Below, one piece after another: positions 1 through 15,100 of a stretch of 64,000 nucleotides of DNA. Numbering within the stretch: position 1 is the first letter of the stretch; each line of letters starts with the position of its first letter. The DNA comes from Adineta steineri (lineage: Eukaryota > Rotifera > Eurotatoria > Adinetida > Adinetidae): NCBI GenBank assembly GCA_905250115.1, contig CAJNOI010000002.1, positions 1,037,849 through 1,101,848 on the forward strand, written 5' to 3'. Both the position numbers and the translations under genes were made by a program. The notes under the pieces are model-generated. The model did not search any database, had not been told where the DNA came from, and saw nothing but the letters and a program-made list of their open reading frames with translations.

Positions 1-174
1 GATGATGGATACATGTCGTATTGTCATAGCTTTTACGATTAGTTATTATGATTATTATTATTATTATTATTCATGTTGTTATTGTTCTAAGTATTGTTAT
101 ATTATGATACTTATTTCATATTCCTTTTGGGTTTTTCTTAATATATTATTTATGTTTATTTCTTGTTTATATAG

Positions 175-3100
175 CACATGCGCTCAATGATCGGCTCTTT
201 AAACGATTTTCTGAATTAAGTCGACTTGCGACTAATAGCGAATGTATCGATCAATTGATGGATTTATTGCGTATGCAAAATTCAATGGACGAAATATTAA
301 ATCTTATAAGTCAAGCAACATCATCACAAGTACATGCACGTATTGCCGAACTTCTTCATACATTACTTAATGTAAGTATTTCATCTTTATTACATATATA
401 TTAATATAGAAACAAAAGAAAAAATTTGTTTGATAACTATACGTTTTACATAGATACTTGATGACACTGTAGATTGTGAAGATTTGTAAAAAACAAAAAA
501 TTGCTATTATTTATAATATGATATAGATCATTAAAGTCTGGTGCATAGTCAGAATTGTATTAGATTTAGACTGATGTATGGCATACTAAAATCAACATCG
601 TATAGAACGAAGCTAAATTTAATACAATTCTGCGTACGCAATAGAATTTGATAATCTATAGAATATGGAATAAACAAAAAGTTTTCTTCTATAAATATAC
701 TCTCGTTTAGTACTGAATATATTAAAATCGTCTCTTCAAGTCTTTTTTCTCTAATGAAAAAAAGAGACTATTTGAAAGTGAAACATGATATTTGTGTACT
801 CACTAAGTAGATCAGAAGCTTTTACAAATTCGAAAATTTATAATTATATCATCGTCATTGAATGAATACATTTACTAATTGAACTTTGACAAATAGATTA
901 GCCTGCTACTATGTATTTTTATAGTATGTTATTTAGATTTTTAGTTTCGAGTAGATGACGCAGAATATATTTCTAAATAAAAATTCTAATCTTGAATTTT
1001 TATACAATACATATAATATATGACGCCCTCTATTGAAATTCGATATATTTAAGAATAGTAGTACATCTATTTACTAATATTCGTCTGAAACAGAACATTC
1101 ATGTCTATTTCAATTATAATAAACATTAATAAGAATGTCATTTGAATTAATTGAGTAAAGATTTCTTTCGTTATTAATTAATATAATAAACTGTTAAACG
1201 AAAAGATTTGAAGGTTATTTTTATGAAAATAGAACATAGTATAATTATAAATGCAAACAAGATCATATATATATATCCATATCCTAGATTTGTAATAGTA
1301 TAAATAAAATGAAAAAGAAAAAGATGTTCGAACAAGGCTATGCATAAAAATATTGTGATTGTTGTTTACTATTCATCTACTTCATTACTAACGACGTATA
1401 GTCGACCCTCACTTCACTCACACGCTTGTGTATGCTTCACCCGATGACTTGGAATTCGATTAGCCTTCAAACAACGTATGTGAATGCTCTATAACCCTTC
1501 TATTTCAGCTTTCTATCTCTATTGAAAAGAATGAAACGATAAATTTCTATGTTTTATTTTCATGCTCAATAAAATAATCATCAATAAATAATAATTGAAA
1601 AAAAACAATACATTCTATAAGTAAATTAATAGTTTTTTTTATTTACATAAAATGAACATTCATGAGATATGGAATTATTTAGATTAGCATTGACTATTAT
1701 TATACCATCATCATCATCATCATAACAATAGTTATCGTTTCATAAAGAATCAGAAGAGACACAACCTGCTGAGTCATGTTTGTCTATATACTCTGTGATG
1801 TTATTAACACATCTTATTGTTGAGTGAATGTTGAAGGATGGATGATATAGGAGAGAAAAAGAAAGAGTCAACCGTGGGTAGATCATCAAAAACATAATAA
1901 TCACTAGGTTAGGGATATATATATCTATATATATATTCATGCGCTCTACTGATGCTTGTTTATCTATCATATAAAAGAACAAAAAGCGACACAAAGAGTC
2001 TGAATATGTTTATATAACAGTATATGTAGATAGGACAAAAGAAAAAGGGGATTAATGAAGAGACGAAGATGATGAAGAAGAAGACTATAACGTTCCACTA
2101 TTGTGACACTAGAAGCAATTGCAACTAATGATGCTATCTGCTGTGCTACACTCATATAGTCTTAACAGTGGATTATGCGTAGGAAGATGTTGATCAATAT
2201 TTTTTTATTTTCTATATGAATGGCTAAGTACGATCAATATATGATACAAAAGATTGTCTAGCTATGTTTCTTATTGCCCCTCTCTTAGTTTATTCGTTAT
2301 ATATGCTACAAATGAATATAAATGAGAGTGGTTATTCTTGTTGTTGAATCATTTCCGCCATCGTTCTTATTTCTTTTCCCATGACGAACTTATTTTGTTC
2401 TTTTTCATTTGTTGCTACTTATTGCTTTTTAAATGAAAATAGATGATGTAGTGACGTCATAATTATAACGGAAAACGAACAAAAGAAAGAAAATTTGAAC
2501 TCGAATATATAATTTTTTCTTGTTCTTGTTCTTCTTCTTTGAATCAAGATTTTATATTAATACTAAATATTTAGAGTTTACATGACAAATAAAAATAAAA
2601 AAAAAGAGAGAGAGGAAAAGACAATAACAATATTTCTTGTCTAATAATCTTTTCTTTCTCTTTCTCCTTCTCCTCATATTATACAATTAAGTAAATGTGC
2701 TCAAGATGGAAAAAGAAATAAATAATATATTACTATATATGCCCATTAGCACCGGTAGCTAAGTGTTGTAAAAGACAAAAAGAAAAGGGAAAATAGCACT
2801 GATCCATATCACATCAACAGATTATTATAAAGACAGGTAGTTTATATACATGAAGAGGAAAAACTCGAGAGAATGTCACACACATGTAGACATCATTATT
2901 GAGTAGGATAGTAACAACTAAATAGTCCCAGGAGAAAGCAATCTATTTATCATAAGGAAAAAAACTTAAGAAAGCAAGCATGAAAATATATAATAACATC
3001 ATATAAAGTATTGAAAATCGTTTACTTCATATAATATTACTTTAAGATATATAAGGTCTGATAATCATAGGGTGTCAAAATCAATGTTAAACAGAGTATA

Positions 3101-6100
3101 ACATGATTTTCTCATGTTACTATCGTAGCAAGAAAGTACAAGCACAGCGTCACGTTCGTCCGGAGCACGACAAGCGGAAGAGCAACGAGCGCGCGCGTCA
3201 ACAACTACGACAAAAGAAGAATAGAAGAGAAATAGAGCGAGTAGCAAATCATTTCGTTGAAAATGGGAAGGAGAGATTCTAATAGATAGATAGACAATCT
3301 ATATATCTATCTATCTCTATCTCTCTATCTATCTAACTATTGTCATTCATAGCAAACAGAGTATCATTTGATTGCACTTATTATTGATATAAAGTTTTTC
3401 TTATTTTTTTTTGTTGTTATCAATGACTGCACAGGTTTGTTTCATATATCAAATTTTTAAATATATATCATCAATTCATCTATATAATATTTACCTATTA
3501 TCATTTAGACTTGCTATCAAGAATTTTTACGCAATCATGATAAACGTGATCATGTGGAAAAATTTCAAGTACATACTAAAAAATTATTGGACATATCATT
3601 GGAATTATTATCAAGTGATATGGTCAATATGCAATATCTTGCATTAATAACAATAAATCGTTTATATGATGTATATGTATATCACAATTTAATAAATCCA
3701 GGTCGTTATAATGCATGTTATATACCACCATCAAGACGACAATTAACATTAAATTCAATGATAAATACGAATTCATCTACATCGAATTCAAATCCATGTG
3801 ATGAAATTAAAACTGGAACTGATCGTTTACCAAAAACATCAACATTATCAAGTATTTTACGTAAAATCTCTCGTGAAACAGATGAAAAACGTGCAGTAGC
3901 AGCTGCAGCAACGGGAGGAAATGCTTATTCAAATTCAAAATTATCATCGAATTCAACACAACAAACATCTGGTCCAGGACCTGGTGGAGGTGGTGGTAGT
4001 GGTAGTGGTAACAATAATAATAGTGGAAATACTAGTGGGAATACTGGTCATTTAACACGTGAAGCATCAAAACGATGGATTCCACTGTATAGTAATGATA
4101 ATCTTGCTCCTGCATCTTCTTCTTCGTCTGTACCGCCTCCGTCATCATCTCCAAACATCTCATTATCTCAAGGAGCAAAACTATCATCTTCGGATGTAAC
4201 AAATCCTCAAGCATCCCCTTCAAGTGCATCAAAATCTCATTTACTTAATTCTGAAAATTCACCAATTAACAATACATCAACAACGTCCGATGATAATTCA
4301 AATACTGTTTATACATATGAACCATTTTCATTGTTATATAAAATTGAACCAATACATCTTTTACGTTTAATGCGTACACGTTTAGATGCTCATCGTCGTG
4401 ATTTTAATAATCGACCTAAATGTGTACCATCAACACGTTCACCATTATGTACACATCATTGTGTTGTTATTTTAGCTGCACGTATATTAACCGTACTCTG
4501 TCAAGATCATGCATTTCAAATGCGATTTATTAGTACAAAAGAAAATTTAGCTATTATTATTGATATGTTGAATATTAATAATGATCCGGTAAATATTTGA
4601 TAGATGCACCAAGAAAAAAAAATGATGCCATATCTGTCGTTTTTTCCTCTATCTTCAATTAGATCGAAAGAGAAATAAATCAAAATTCAATTATCTAGAT
4701 AATGTTAATCAGAAAAACATTCTTTTGTATGTGTAGAAAAAATACATATATATATATCTATATGAGATTGAGACATGTCTTTTCTCTTCATCTGCTATTA
4801 GATTAGATTAATAACATATTTTATATTTGTTTTTTCTTTCTAAGCATTTAATCTGTTTAATCTTACAAACATTGGGAGTTGTGGCATTAAATCCTGATTC
4901 TCATGAAGTTTTAACACAAGCAGATATACCCGATACTGTTTTACATTTAATTTTACCAGCTGATGAAATGTTTTATACAAATCAAACAACGAAATTTGCT
5001 CGCTATGTTAAACATCTTGGTGCAAGAATACTTGTTTATATGGGTTTACTTACAAAAGTTAGCAATAAAGTTAACCTATTCGATATACTTGGTAAGCTTA
5101 AGTACATTCTTAATTTAATCTGAAGAATAAAAGATATATTGTTTCGAAAATATACGAGTACTTCCGATTCCTGCATCGAAGATGAATAGTTCCAACTGTG
5201 AAGAGATAAGATACTTCCGATAGTCATTTCTTATTCTTCTTTTATTACATAAATTTTAATCGTATTTAAAATCGAGCTATATTTTTACCAAATTTCCAAA
5301 GAAAAAGAAAACAATAAGAAGGAAATTCTTTTTTTCAATTACTATTGATCTTAATCGGTATTTATAAGTATCTATGTCGACAATTACTACAATAATAGAA
5401 CTATTAGTCATTTTGATTAACATTTGAAGTATCGATCTCAATATATAAAAAGAATTCAAGATGAGAAAGCTATGTTGTTCAAGTATAGGAATAGCGATCA
5501 TAAAGACTATTATTTATCACAGATAATGTTTTTATTATTATTATAATTAGATGTTGAACCAGAACCACTTGATTGTGATAAACCACAATCATTTGAAAAT
5601 AATTTTGTTCATCATATGGCTGTTGGTGAAACTGTTGTTGGAACATTATGGACATCATTTGCTGGTATATGTATTGAAAAATTACTTGATGAATTACTTA
5701 AAGTATATTAACATATTTTGAACCAAAAAAAAACTTTATTAATGTTTTTTTTGTGAAATTTTAGAATGGAATTAATCAAAAAAAAATGACATCGAAAGAA
5801 TCTCAAGATCTCTCTCAAGGTGTTACAAGTCCAACTTCAACTTCAACATCACCAATGATGAATTCAAGTGATAATCTCCTTTATAATCTTTCATATTTAT
5901 CATCTGTGATACATCCTGTTATCATACTTCGTTTACTTGAGCATCGTTTATTTACACCATTATTTAAAAAAAAAGCAGTCACAAGTAATCCTCCACCGCC
6001 TCCAATACCAAATCCCATACAAATTAATGAAACTAAAACTGTTAATCCAACTATAACACCAAATATAGGTACATCTGCACTTGCATCTATTCCAACATTA

Positions 6101-9100
6101 CCAAAATTAGATCCATTCAAACGACAACGTAGTTCATTAACAAAAGATACATTTTCATCAAATACAACAAATGATCGTTCATCATTATTAACAAAATTTA
6201 CACATTCAACATATGATAAACATCGAAAATCATCAAAAAATACAACACCAAGTCCATCTATATCTGGTATAGCGTCAACCAATTCTCAAAGTTCAACTGC
6301 TAATAATAATATGAATAATCAACCAATGGTATCAACATCATCAACTACTGGATTAAATACAAATGATTTATCATTATTATTAACATCACCAATATCATCA
6401 TCATCATCAACAAATATTTCTAATCAATCGACAACATCGTCACGTAAATGGTTTTGGAGAAATTCAGAAAAAAGTACTCCAACAAATATTCCAAATGATC
6501 GAAATCCATTATTACAAGCTATTGTTGAAACTGATACATTAGGATCACCAAATAATAACCAATCAACATTAAATCCAGTAACAAATGTTGCTGGTGTTGG
6601 AGAAATAAAATTATTAGAAAAAGAATTATTAAATTTACCATCATTTCAATTAAGTGATTCACAAAATCCATTATTACCAAGTCCAACAAGTCTAAATTAT
6701 GATTTTACAACACAATTTGATCAAACAAAAGAAAATAATTCATATAAATCAAAACTAAATGATAATGATTGTAAGTGACAAAAAGAAGTCAATTGAAAAA
6801 CATAATTTATTTAATTTGTCTTTATTTTTAGCTTCATCATCTTTAGCAGAAAACAGTGGTGGTGGTCTCTTGACAACACTAAATATTCCATGTGTTGCTG
6901 TACGCACTCCATCTGATGATAGTAATCGATCATCAAGTCATAATAGTACTCCATCAAGACATTTATCATCATCAGATAATCAACAGCAACGTTCTTTATC
7001 AAATACACGTATGTCTGTACGTGAAACTGTAAAAAGTTTATTTCGTTCATCAAAAACATTCGACAATATGTCAAGTACACGTAATAATACGAATAATGGA
7101 TCAATAAATCGTTCTGTACGTAATCGAAATTCATCAAATCAAAAATCTTCATCACCAGTTATGAATAATCAGCTATCACATTCACAACCAATTGTAACTG
7201 AATCCTTAATGAATGATAATAATAATCATTTTGAATCACCACTTATAAGTCATAGTGAACAAACACCGTTACTTGATCGTCGATCTGAATCGAAACGTCA
7301 GAGTCATACTAAAGCTTCATTTGATAGTAAACATAATAATCAAAATCAAAAACCTAAACATACACGTTTAAATCGTGAAGGATTACATTTACCACTTGAT
7401 ATTGATGGTTTACATCGTAGTCGTTCATGTGCCGATGGAATTATTTTACCATCGAATAATCATCATCATCATCATAATCATCAAGAAATTGATTTATTAA
7501 ATGAAACATCAATAATACCGGCTATAATACCAAATCATCAACCAAATAATACTGATGTTGCATCATTACATTCATTAGATAGTACAGGATCTTCACTTTC
7601 AACTTATCTATCACCACAACAACCAATTACAACACAATTATCAGCACCACCACAATTAATTAGCAATGGAAAGAATGAGATAAATAAATCTCAAGAATCA
7701 CTTTTTAGTTGTTCATCACCAGTGCATAAACAACATTCATTAAAATCACTTATTATGGCTGCAACTACAAAAGATACAGCTACGAAACAAGGCAATGAAG
7801 TTCTTTTTCTTATTGCTAACTGGGTATTAAGATCACCTGAAGATTTTCAAGGTAAAATTAAATTTTTATTATAATTTTCTTCTCATATCATTTATTTCTA
7901 GATTATCTTGTACAAAAAGAATTACGAAGTTTTTTTACTCTACTTGAATCATTACGTAGTTCATTTCGTAGTTGGACAAGTCAAATAAAAGAAATACTTT
8001 CTCTACAAGTAAATGATTTGATTTTATTTCAAAAAAAGAAAGCTAAATAAATTTTCTTTTCGTTAATAGGATGTAGAATCACCGTTAGGTACAGAAATGG
8101 ATGATTGTACTACTGAAGATATTTATCGAGAATATGTTAAAATGCAACGTGATATTGTTTCTGGTCGTTTAATTTGTTCGAAAGAAGAAGCCGCAACATT
8201 AGCTGCTGTACAATTACGTCTGGAAGCATGGCCAGACGAAAATCTTGATCTTGCTGAAGGTAATCTTGCTGGTAATATTACGATAACCAAACATTAAGAT
8301 AGCGACAAGCAGGTTTATATGTATACCAATAGGAGCATAGAGTATGAATTTAAACTAAAACTTTTTCGTGACATACTTAAGATACGACTATATTTTATGA
8401 GTTTATCAATGATAAGTCTTTATCTAATTTATTTTTTTAGAAGATGAATTACATACATTAAATTTACAATTAAATGATCAAACATCTCCAACATCACTAA
8501 CAGGTACAAGTGGTATTTCTGGTTTACATTCAATGACATCATCATGGCGTGATCGTCGTCGTCGTAATCTAGTTAAATTTCGTTTAACTGATATACCTTG
8601 TTGCAAACGTGTAGATTCAAGTATACATAAATCAAAAAAACCATTTCTTCCACCAGATTTTCGTCATAGCAATGAAATTCTTAAATTAATTAAAGTAAAT
8701 AGACAAAAAACATCTTCATTATTTATTTTAATTTTTCGTTTTAAGGATAAACAAAGAAAACTATTTCATATAAATGATTATGATAATCCAGCACGTTTAA
8801 AAGAATGTTATGTACGTTTATGTCGGAATTTATCATCTTATAATGCTGAAATGTATGTTGTTAAAGAAATTCATGGAAAACGATCAAAAAGAAAAGTTTG
8901 TTAATAATAAAACTAAAGCAAATCGATATACATATATATTTTCTTTTAAGGGAAATCGAATTTTATGTATTCGATCAGATAAAATATGTTTATTAGATAT
9001 GAAAACACGTATTATTTATAAAGAACAACGTATTGCTGATCTTGAACATTGGATAACAAGTGGTCATCATTTAAGTGCTGGTACAAATGATCTTATTTTA

Positions 9101-12100
9101 GAATTTCGTAATAAAACAAAATGGCGTTTACAATTAAATAATACAGCTGATTTACGTGCTATAACTGTTTATTTATGGAAAATTGTTAATGTCGAAAATT
9201 GTGCTCTATTTGATAAACATGTTCCATTAAATCCATCCATGCGTCGATATTCTCAATCACATCAAACAGGACGTCGTATGACACTTACATCAACATTAAT
9301 AAATTCAAATAAAAATCCTTATCAAACAATAACTGATATGTATAAAAATTCATCAAATAATCATGCTAAACAACATATATCAACAACAGATCATATACAA
9401 AATTTAACACGTTTAATGCAAACAAATCGTACAACAACAATATCTGGAATATTAATGAATTCATCTTATATTCATCCATCGGATAATACTCAACCATTAT
9501 GTTTTTCAGCTGATCTGGAAGAATTAAAATATTTATTTGATTTTCCTGAAGAAGTTGCTATGCGTTTAACTGAAATTGAACATGAAATATTTCTTAGTGT
9601 GCCACCATTACAATACTTGAGGCATTTAACACTTGATATGTCATTCTTAGCAGCAAATGATACTTCCACACAAGGAAAAAGTATTCGAATTCTTGTACAA
9701 CGTTTTCAAGCTGTAAATTTTATAATTATTTTTTATTATTACTATTCGATTTTTGTTTTCATTTATAGGTTGGATCATTTATTCAACAATTAATTGTTTC
9801 ACAAGCAAGCTTTCAAGAACGTAAAGCAATTGTAGCATCTATACTTCGATGTGCTATTACTTGTTGGTATATGGGAAATTTTAATAGTGCTATGCAAATA
9901 TTAGCTGGATTAAAGTATGTTCTATTCATTATTTTAAATTTATTGAAGCGAATTGATATTTTTCGAGAGCCGTGATTTTCATCGTTGTAAAACGGCGGTA
10001 TCGAAAGTTATATAAACAGATTTCTCTAACTACTTTTCGAAGAGTTTGTAGTCAGATATTTTCAAAAAATTGTTTTTTTTTCGCAATATGTTATTATAAT
10101 GGTTTAAAATTTCTATATTTAGAATTGAAGCATTTCGTCCATTGTGGTTAACAATAACTGATGAAATTCCAGGTTTTAAATTTCTTACCGATGCATTTAA
10201 TTCAAATGAAAAAACTCCTCAATATTGTGATGCTGTTAGTCGAGCATTAGATATTCCAACATGTAAAGTTGTACCATTTTTTGGTACATTTCTTAAAGAT
10301 CTACGAACAATATTAAGTAGTGTACCAAGTATTGTTGTTTTATGTAATCGTAATACACAAAAACCAATTGAAGTAAATCATTGCATTAAAATAAAATTTA
10401 TATATAGAATTTTTCTTTTAATAGACTGTTGCTGATTTTCAAAATCAAGAACATTTTTTAACACGTAAGAAATTATATAAGAAAAATTAATAAAAATTTT
10501 TTTCTTCTTCATAAAGGTATTGGCGTTGGTGGTTTAATAAATACACGAAAAATTGAACTAGTTCATATGGTTTTAAAAGATGTAGCTATGTTTCACAACC
10601 GTCAACGTCGTCAACCATTATTCAAATGTTGTAATGATCTTAATCGTATTAAAATACCTTCATCATCATTAATACCAGATATGAAAGAAAAACATTCAGC
10701 TACTGTTTGTGCTGGGTCTGATACTGGTTCACCTGATAAGTATGAATCGTATTTTTTATCTTATTTAGATATACAAAAATTTTATCATTTAGAATACCAA
10801 AACCAAAATATAATCGTCATCAATCATTTCCATGTGCATCGACAACAGTCAATGAATATGATCAACATTGTACAGCTAATATAGCTATTAAAGTTATTGG
10901 AGATAATGAAACAGCGAATGTAAATGATGATGATACAGTATTAAATACAAATTCAGTATTACCATATCGTTCATCACTTGATATTGATGAACCGGAAACA
11001 TTTTATTGTTTAAATGTATCTTTTTATCAACCAATAACACAACCAAAACATAATCATGAAGTATCACTATTATCCATGCATCATATTGTTGATTTTAATA
11101 ATTTACAACTACTTCGGTTAGTTAACTTTCATTATTGTTTATGATAATATAACTAATCTTATCTATTTTATATAGAAATGGTACAACCTTAATTCTTTAC
11201 GATGAAGATACGATGCATACATGTTTGGTCACTGTACGACTTGAACTTGATAATTGTACATTAACTTGGTAATGAACTTTTCATATTATAAATTTATATA
11301 CGAGTTTAATTTTTATGTAGGACAAAACCTTCATGGGATACTCATCGAAGTCTTGAAAATGTAAATACAGCAAATCAAGTGTCGAGTGAAGCAGCACATT
11401 ATTCAATATTAATGAAACGTTATATATTACGAGATGTAGCATTTGTCGATATGGATGAAGGATTTATTCAATTAAAATATGTTAAACATATTCGAAGTGG
11501 TATACTTCATTGTGATCTTCTTCCAGTAATAAAACGTTATAAATTAACTGATATATCAAATCCAGAAAATTGCTTTACTATTATTTATGGTTCATCAATT
11601 AGTGAAAATAAGTAATCGAAAAACGTTTTATTTCTTATTAAAAATATACTTTTTTTTGTTTTCTTTTCGTAGATCACTTTGTTTTATTAGTCCAAAATAT
11701 ATTTCACAAATTTGGTATACAAGTATTGATAAATTAATAACACAATATCGTAAACATCGTTTATGTTCGGATCGACGTATTGTTTGGCTTAAAAATCAAT
11801 ATTTATCATTATATCATGAAAATGAACGTTTTCAAGGTCCAACACCAATGAATGCTATACTTGTATTTGGTGGTCGGCAATGGAATTCAAGTTCATTATT
11901 TTCCTACGAACGTGATCATCCATCATCAAAAAAAACTAGTAGTGTAATGAAATCATGGTCAAATTTAGCTTTAAGAAGACGAAATAAATTTGAACAAGTA
12001 TGCAACATAAAATATTTTTTTTCGTTCGAAAAAGCTAATGAAAAATTATTCTAGGATCGTAAAGCAAGTTTTTCCACTGAATCCGATCCAACAGTTGTAT

Positions 12101-15100
12101 CAAAATACCAACAACAAAATTCAACAATAGGTTTACGTAGTAAATCTAAAACACTTGATTATAGTAAACCAAAATCAAATCTCGTTACACAAAATATCAA
12201 ATCTCCACGTTCATTAATACATCATCAAAATAATTCGAAACAACGTCCTGGTACAACAAATCATCCATCTACACAACGTACAACAACAACAAATACATTA
12301 AATAATTTAATTAATACAAAACGTTTAGCTCATCGTTTAGCATCAACAAATTCAAATAATCAAGTTCAAGATTCATCATCACCATGGATTATTAATGAAA
12401 CATATATGGATTTTCCTGAATTTGTTGAATTATTCAAATCATTTTATTTTCATTGTCGACGTGATTTAAAAGATTTATTTGATAAATTTGCATCGGAAAT
12501 TAATCTTGAACAAGATTATACAATTAAAGAACAATATAAAAATGATTCATTAGATATATCAAGACATTTAACTGGTTTAATAACAAGAAATATTGTTGAT
12601 GATATAACTGATGCAAGTATACGTCGAATTTATGATATGATTGCGATATCATCTATACCATGTTATGCAATAAGTACACATACACGTGGAAATTATCTTA
12701 TAACAAAAGAACAATTTCGTGATTTTTTACTTGAACATCAAAAAGAAGAGAAAAGTTCTTACGAAATTGAACAAATTATTTATGTAAGTTGACTGTTTTT
12801 CGATTGATCTAATTCTATCTTTTCTTATTTTCTAGCGTCATGAACCTAATCGACAAAATCGTTTAAATAAAGTTCTGTCATTCGAAGGTTTTTCACGTTA
12901 TTTATTAGATAAAGAAAATTATGCTTTTGTTAATGAACATACGAAAGCCAATGAACAAGTAAAGAAGAAATATTTCGAAATTTATTTAATTAATACATAA
13001 ATTTTTTATTTTAAGGAAATGGATAGTCCAATATCATATTATTTTGTTGCATCATCACATAATACTTATTTAACTGGTCATCAATTACGTGGTGAATCAT
13101 CTGTTGAAATGTATCGTGAAGTAAGAATTTTCCATATAAAATTATTTTTCTTTATTTTCGAATAATTTAGGTATTATTATCTGGTTGTCGATGTGTTGAA
13201 CTTGACTGTTGGGATGGTGATGATGGTTATCCAGTTATATATCATGGTCGTACATTTGTTAGTAAAATATCATTTAAACTTGTTGTTGAAGTTATTAATG
13301 AAAGTGCATTTTTAACATCACCCTATCCTGTTATATTATCAATTGAAAATCGTTGTACGATAATGCAACAAGCCCGCATGGCACAAATATTTGTTAAAGT
13401 ATTTGGTGATAAATTAATCACAAAATATATGTTTGATACAGATTTTTATGAAGATCCATCTTTACCATCACCAAATCAATTAAAATATAAAATTTTAATA
13501 AAAAATAAGAAAATAAATAAAATGCATTCAACAACACAATTAAGTAAACAAAAAGTACAATTAAGTGTTAATTATAGAAATTCAGTTTATTCATCACCTG
13601 ATGATAACGAAGAAGATGATGATTCTGATGATGATGAACTTATTGATGATTTTAATGATGATCAACTACTTAGTGGAGAATCACAACGTTCAAATTCAAT
13701 GACTGATTCACCAATGTATAATTTAAAAAAACCAAATGTTCCTGTACCTGTCGATCAAGATGGTGATGATGATTTGTAAATAAACAAAAAAACTTTTTGT
13801 CTCTATTTTTTAAATTCATATTATTTTTCTTTTAAAAGACGATCATATCAACAACGTCGTTATAGTATATTAAATACTGAACCACGACAACGTTTGAAAA
13901 GTAGTAGTTCAATTGATGCTAATCAAATATTAAAAGCAAATAAATCAACTGCAGTTATTGCTAAATTACCAACTATAATCGTTGCTAAAGAACTATCTGA
14001 TATTGTTGTTTATACACAAGCAATTAAATTTCGAGGTTTGTTTATTAAAATATAAAAGTGCCTTTCAGACTTGGATTTGAATCTGACCTACCGAATTGTA
14101 ATTCTCTATAGCAAAGTTTTATACTATTTTTTTGTATATAGGATTAAGTTGTTCATCAACATCGACTAGTATGGCTGGTGGTAAACCAATTCGAAAAGTT
14201 ACTAAACGTAATATTCAACAACTTGTTGCACAACCTAGTACCACGAGTACGAGTATGAGCTTATGCTTTATAAAATCAAGAGAAAGAAACAAAAAAAGAC
14301 TATAACTGTTTTCTTTTATTTAATAATAGGTACAGAAAGTTCTCGATCAATTGATCAAGTTTCACCATGCCATCAAATAGTATCATTAATTGAAAATAAA
14401 GCGAAAAAATTATGTAAAAATCAAGCTATGGATATGATTGCGTAAGGAAATTTTATTTTTATTCGATTAAATTCGAATGATTTTCTTTTTTTAGACATAC
14501 TGAAACACAACTTGTACGATGTTATCCAAGTGGATTTCGTGTTGATTCATCAAATTTTAATCCATTACATCTTTGGACATATGGCATTCAGTATGTATTT
14601 TTGAATATTTCAATAATAATAATATTTATATCTATTGAAATCATTACAGATTAGCAGCAACCAATTATCAAACACTTGGTAAATATTATATATTAAAGTT
14701 AGAGAAGGAAATTTCGAATTTTTATTTTTCTTCTAGATCCTGGACAAATTCTTAATTTATCTATGTTTGAACAAAATGGTAATTGTGGTTATGTAATAAA
14801 ACCAAGTATTTTTTGGGATAAAGAACATCCTCAATATGGTCATTTCAATCCATCAGTTATCGAACGTGAAGGTCAATGTTTTGAATTAACCATTACTGTA
14901 TGTTAAATATTAATTAAGAAAAAAATTTATATATATAATTGAAATTTCATTAATCATTTTAGGTTATTTCTGGTCAATATTTAACACAGAATGTTAGTTC
15001 AACAACAAGTGTTTATATTGAAGTTGAACTTCTGGGTATACCAATTGATTGCATGTCAAGAAAAACAAAACCATCGGTTAAAAATTCACTGAATCCAATC

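Larger units (their letters stand above)
372..3508 (+). other. Long PLC-epsilon intron with GC-richer patch and GATA microsatellite
   Basis: This 3.1-kb phase-0 intron is about 50 times longer than most introns in the gene. I see no conserved coding sequence in it. It holds a foldback element (541-639), AT-rich DNA, a GC-richer patch around 3140-3200 that stands out from its surroundings, and a GATA/TATC microsatellite at about 3283-3335 that could form a hairpin. A possible alternative first coding exon lies at 3423-3434 (see findings). Confidence 0.7.

Noticed and set aside
2-190. 62-aa ORF with Tyr run at the window start
   Set aside because: It is encoded by TTA/TAT repeats in an intron, ends across the splice acceptor at 174, and has no protein-like composition.
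1740-2155. Two minus-strand ORFs inside the long PLC-epsilon intron
   Set aside because: Hydrophobic AT-driven translations without recognisable domains or splice context.
14058-14100. Possible tRNA-like GATTTGAATC segment in a PLC-epsilon intron
   Set aside because: No matching acceptor stem, anticodon arm or D-arm could be folded around it.
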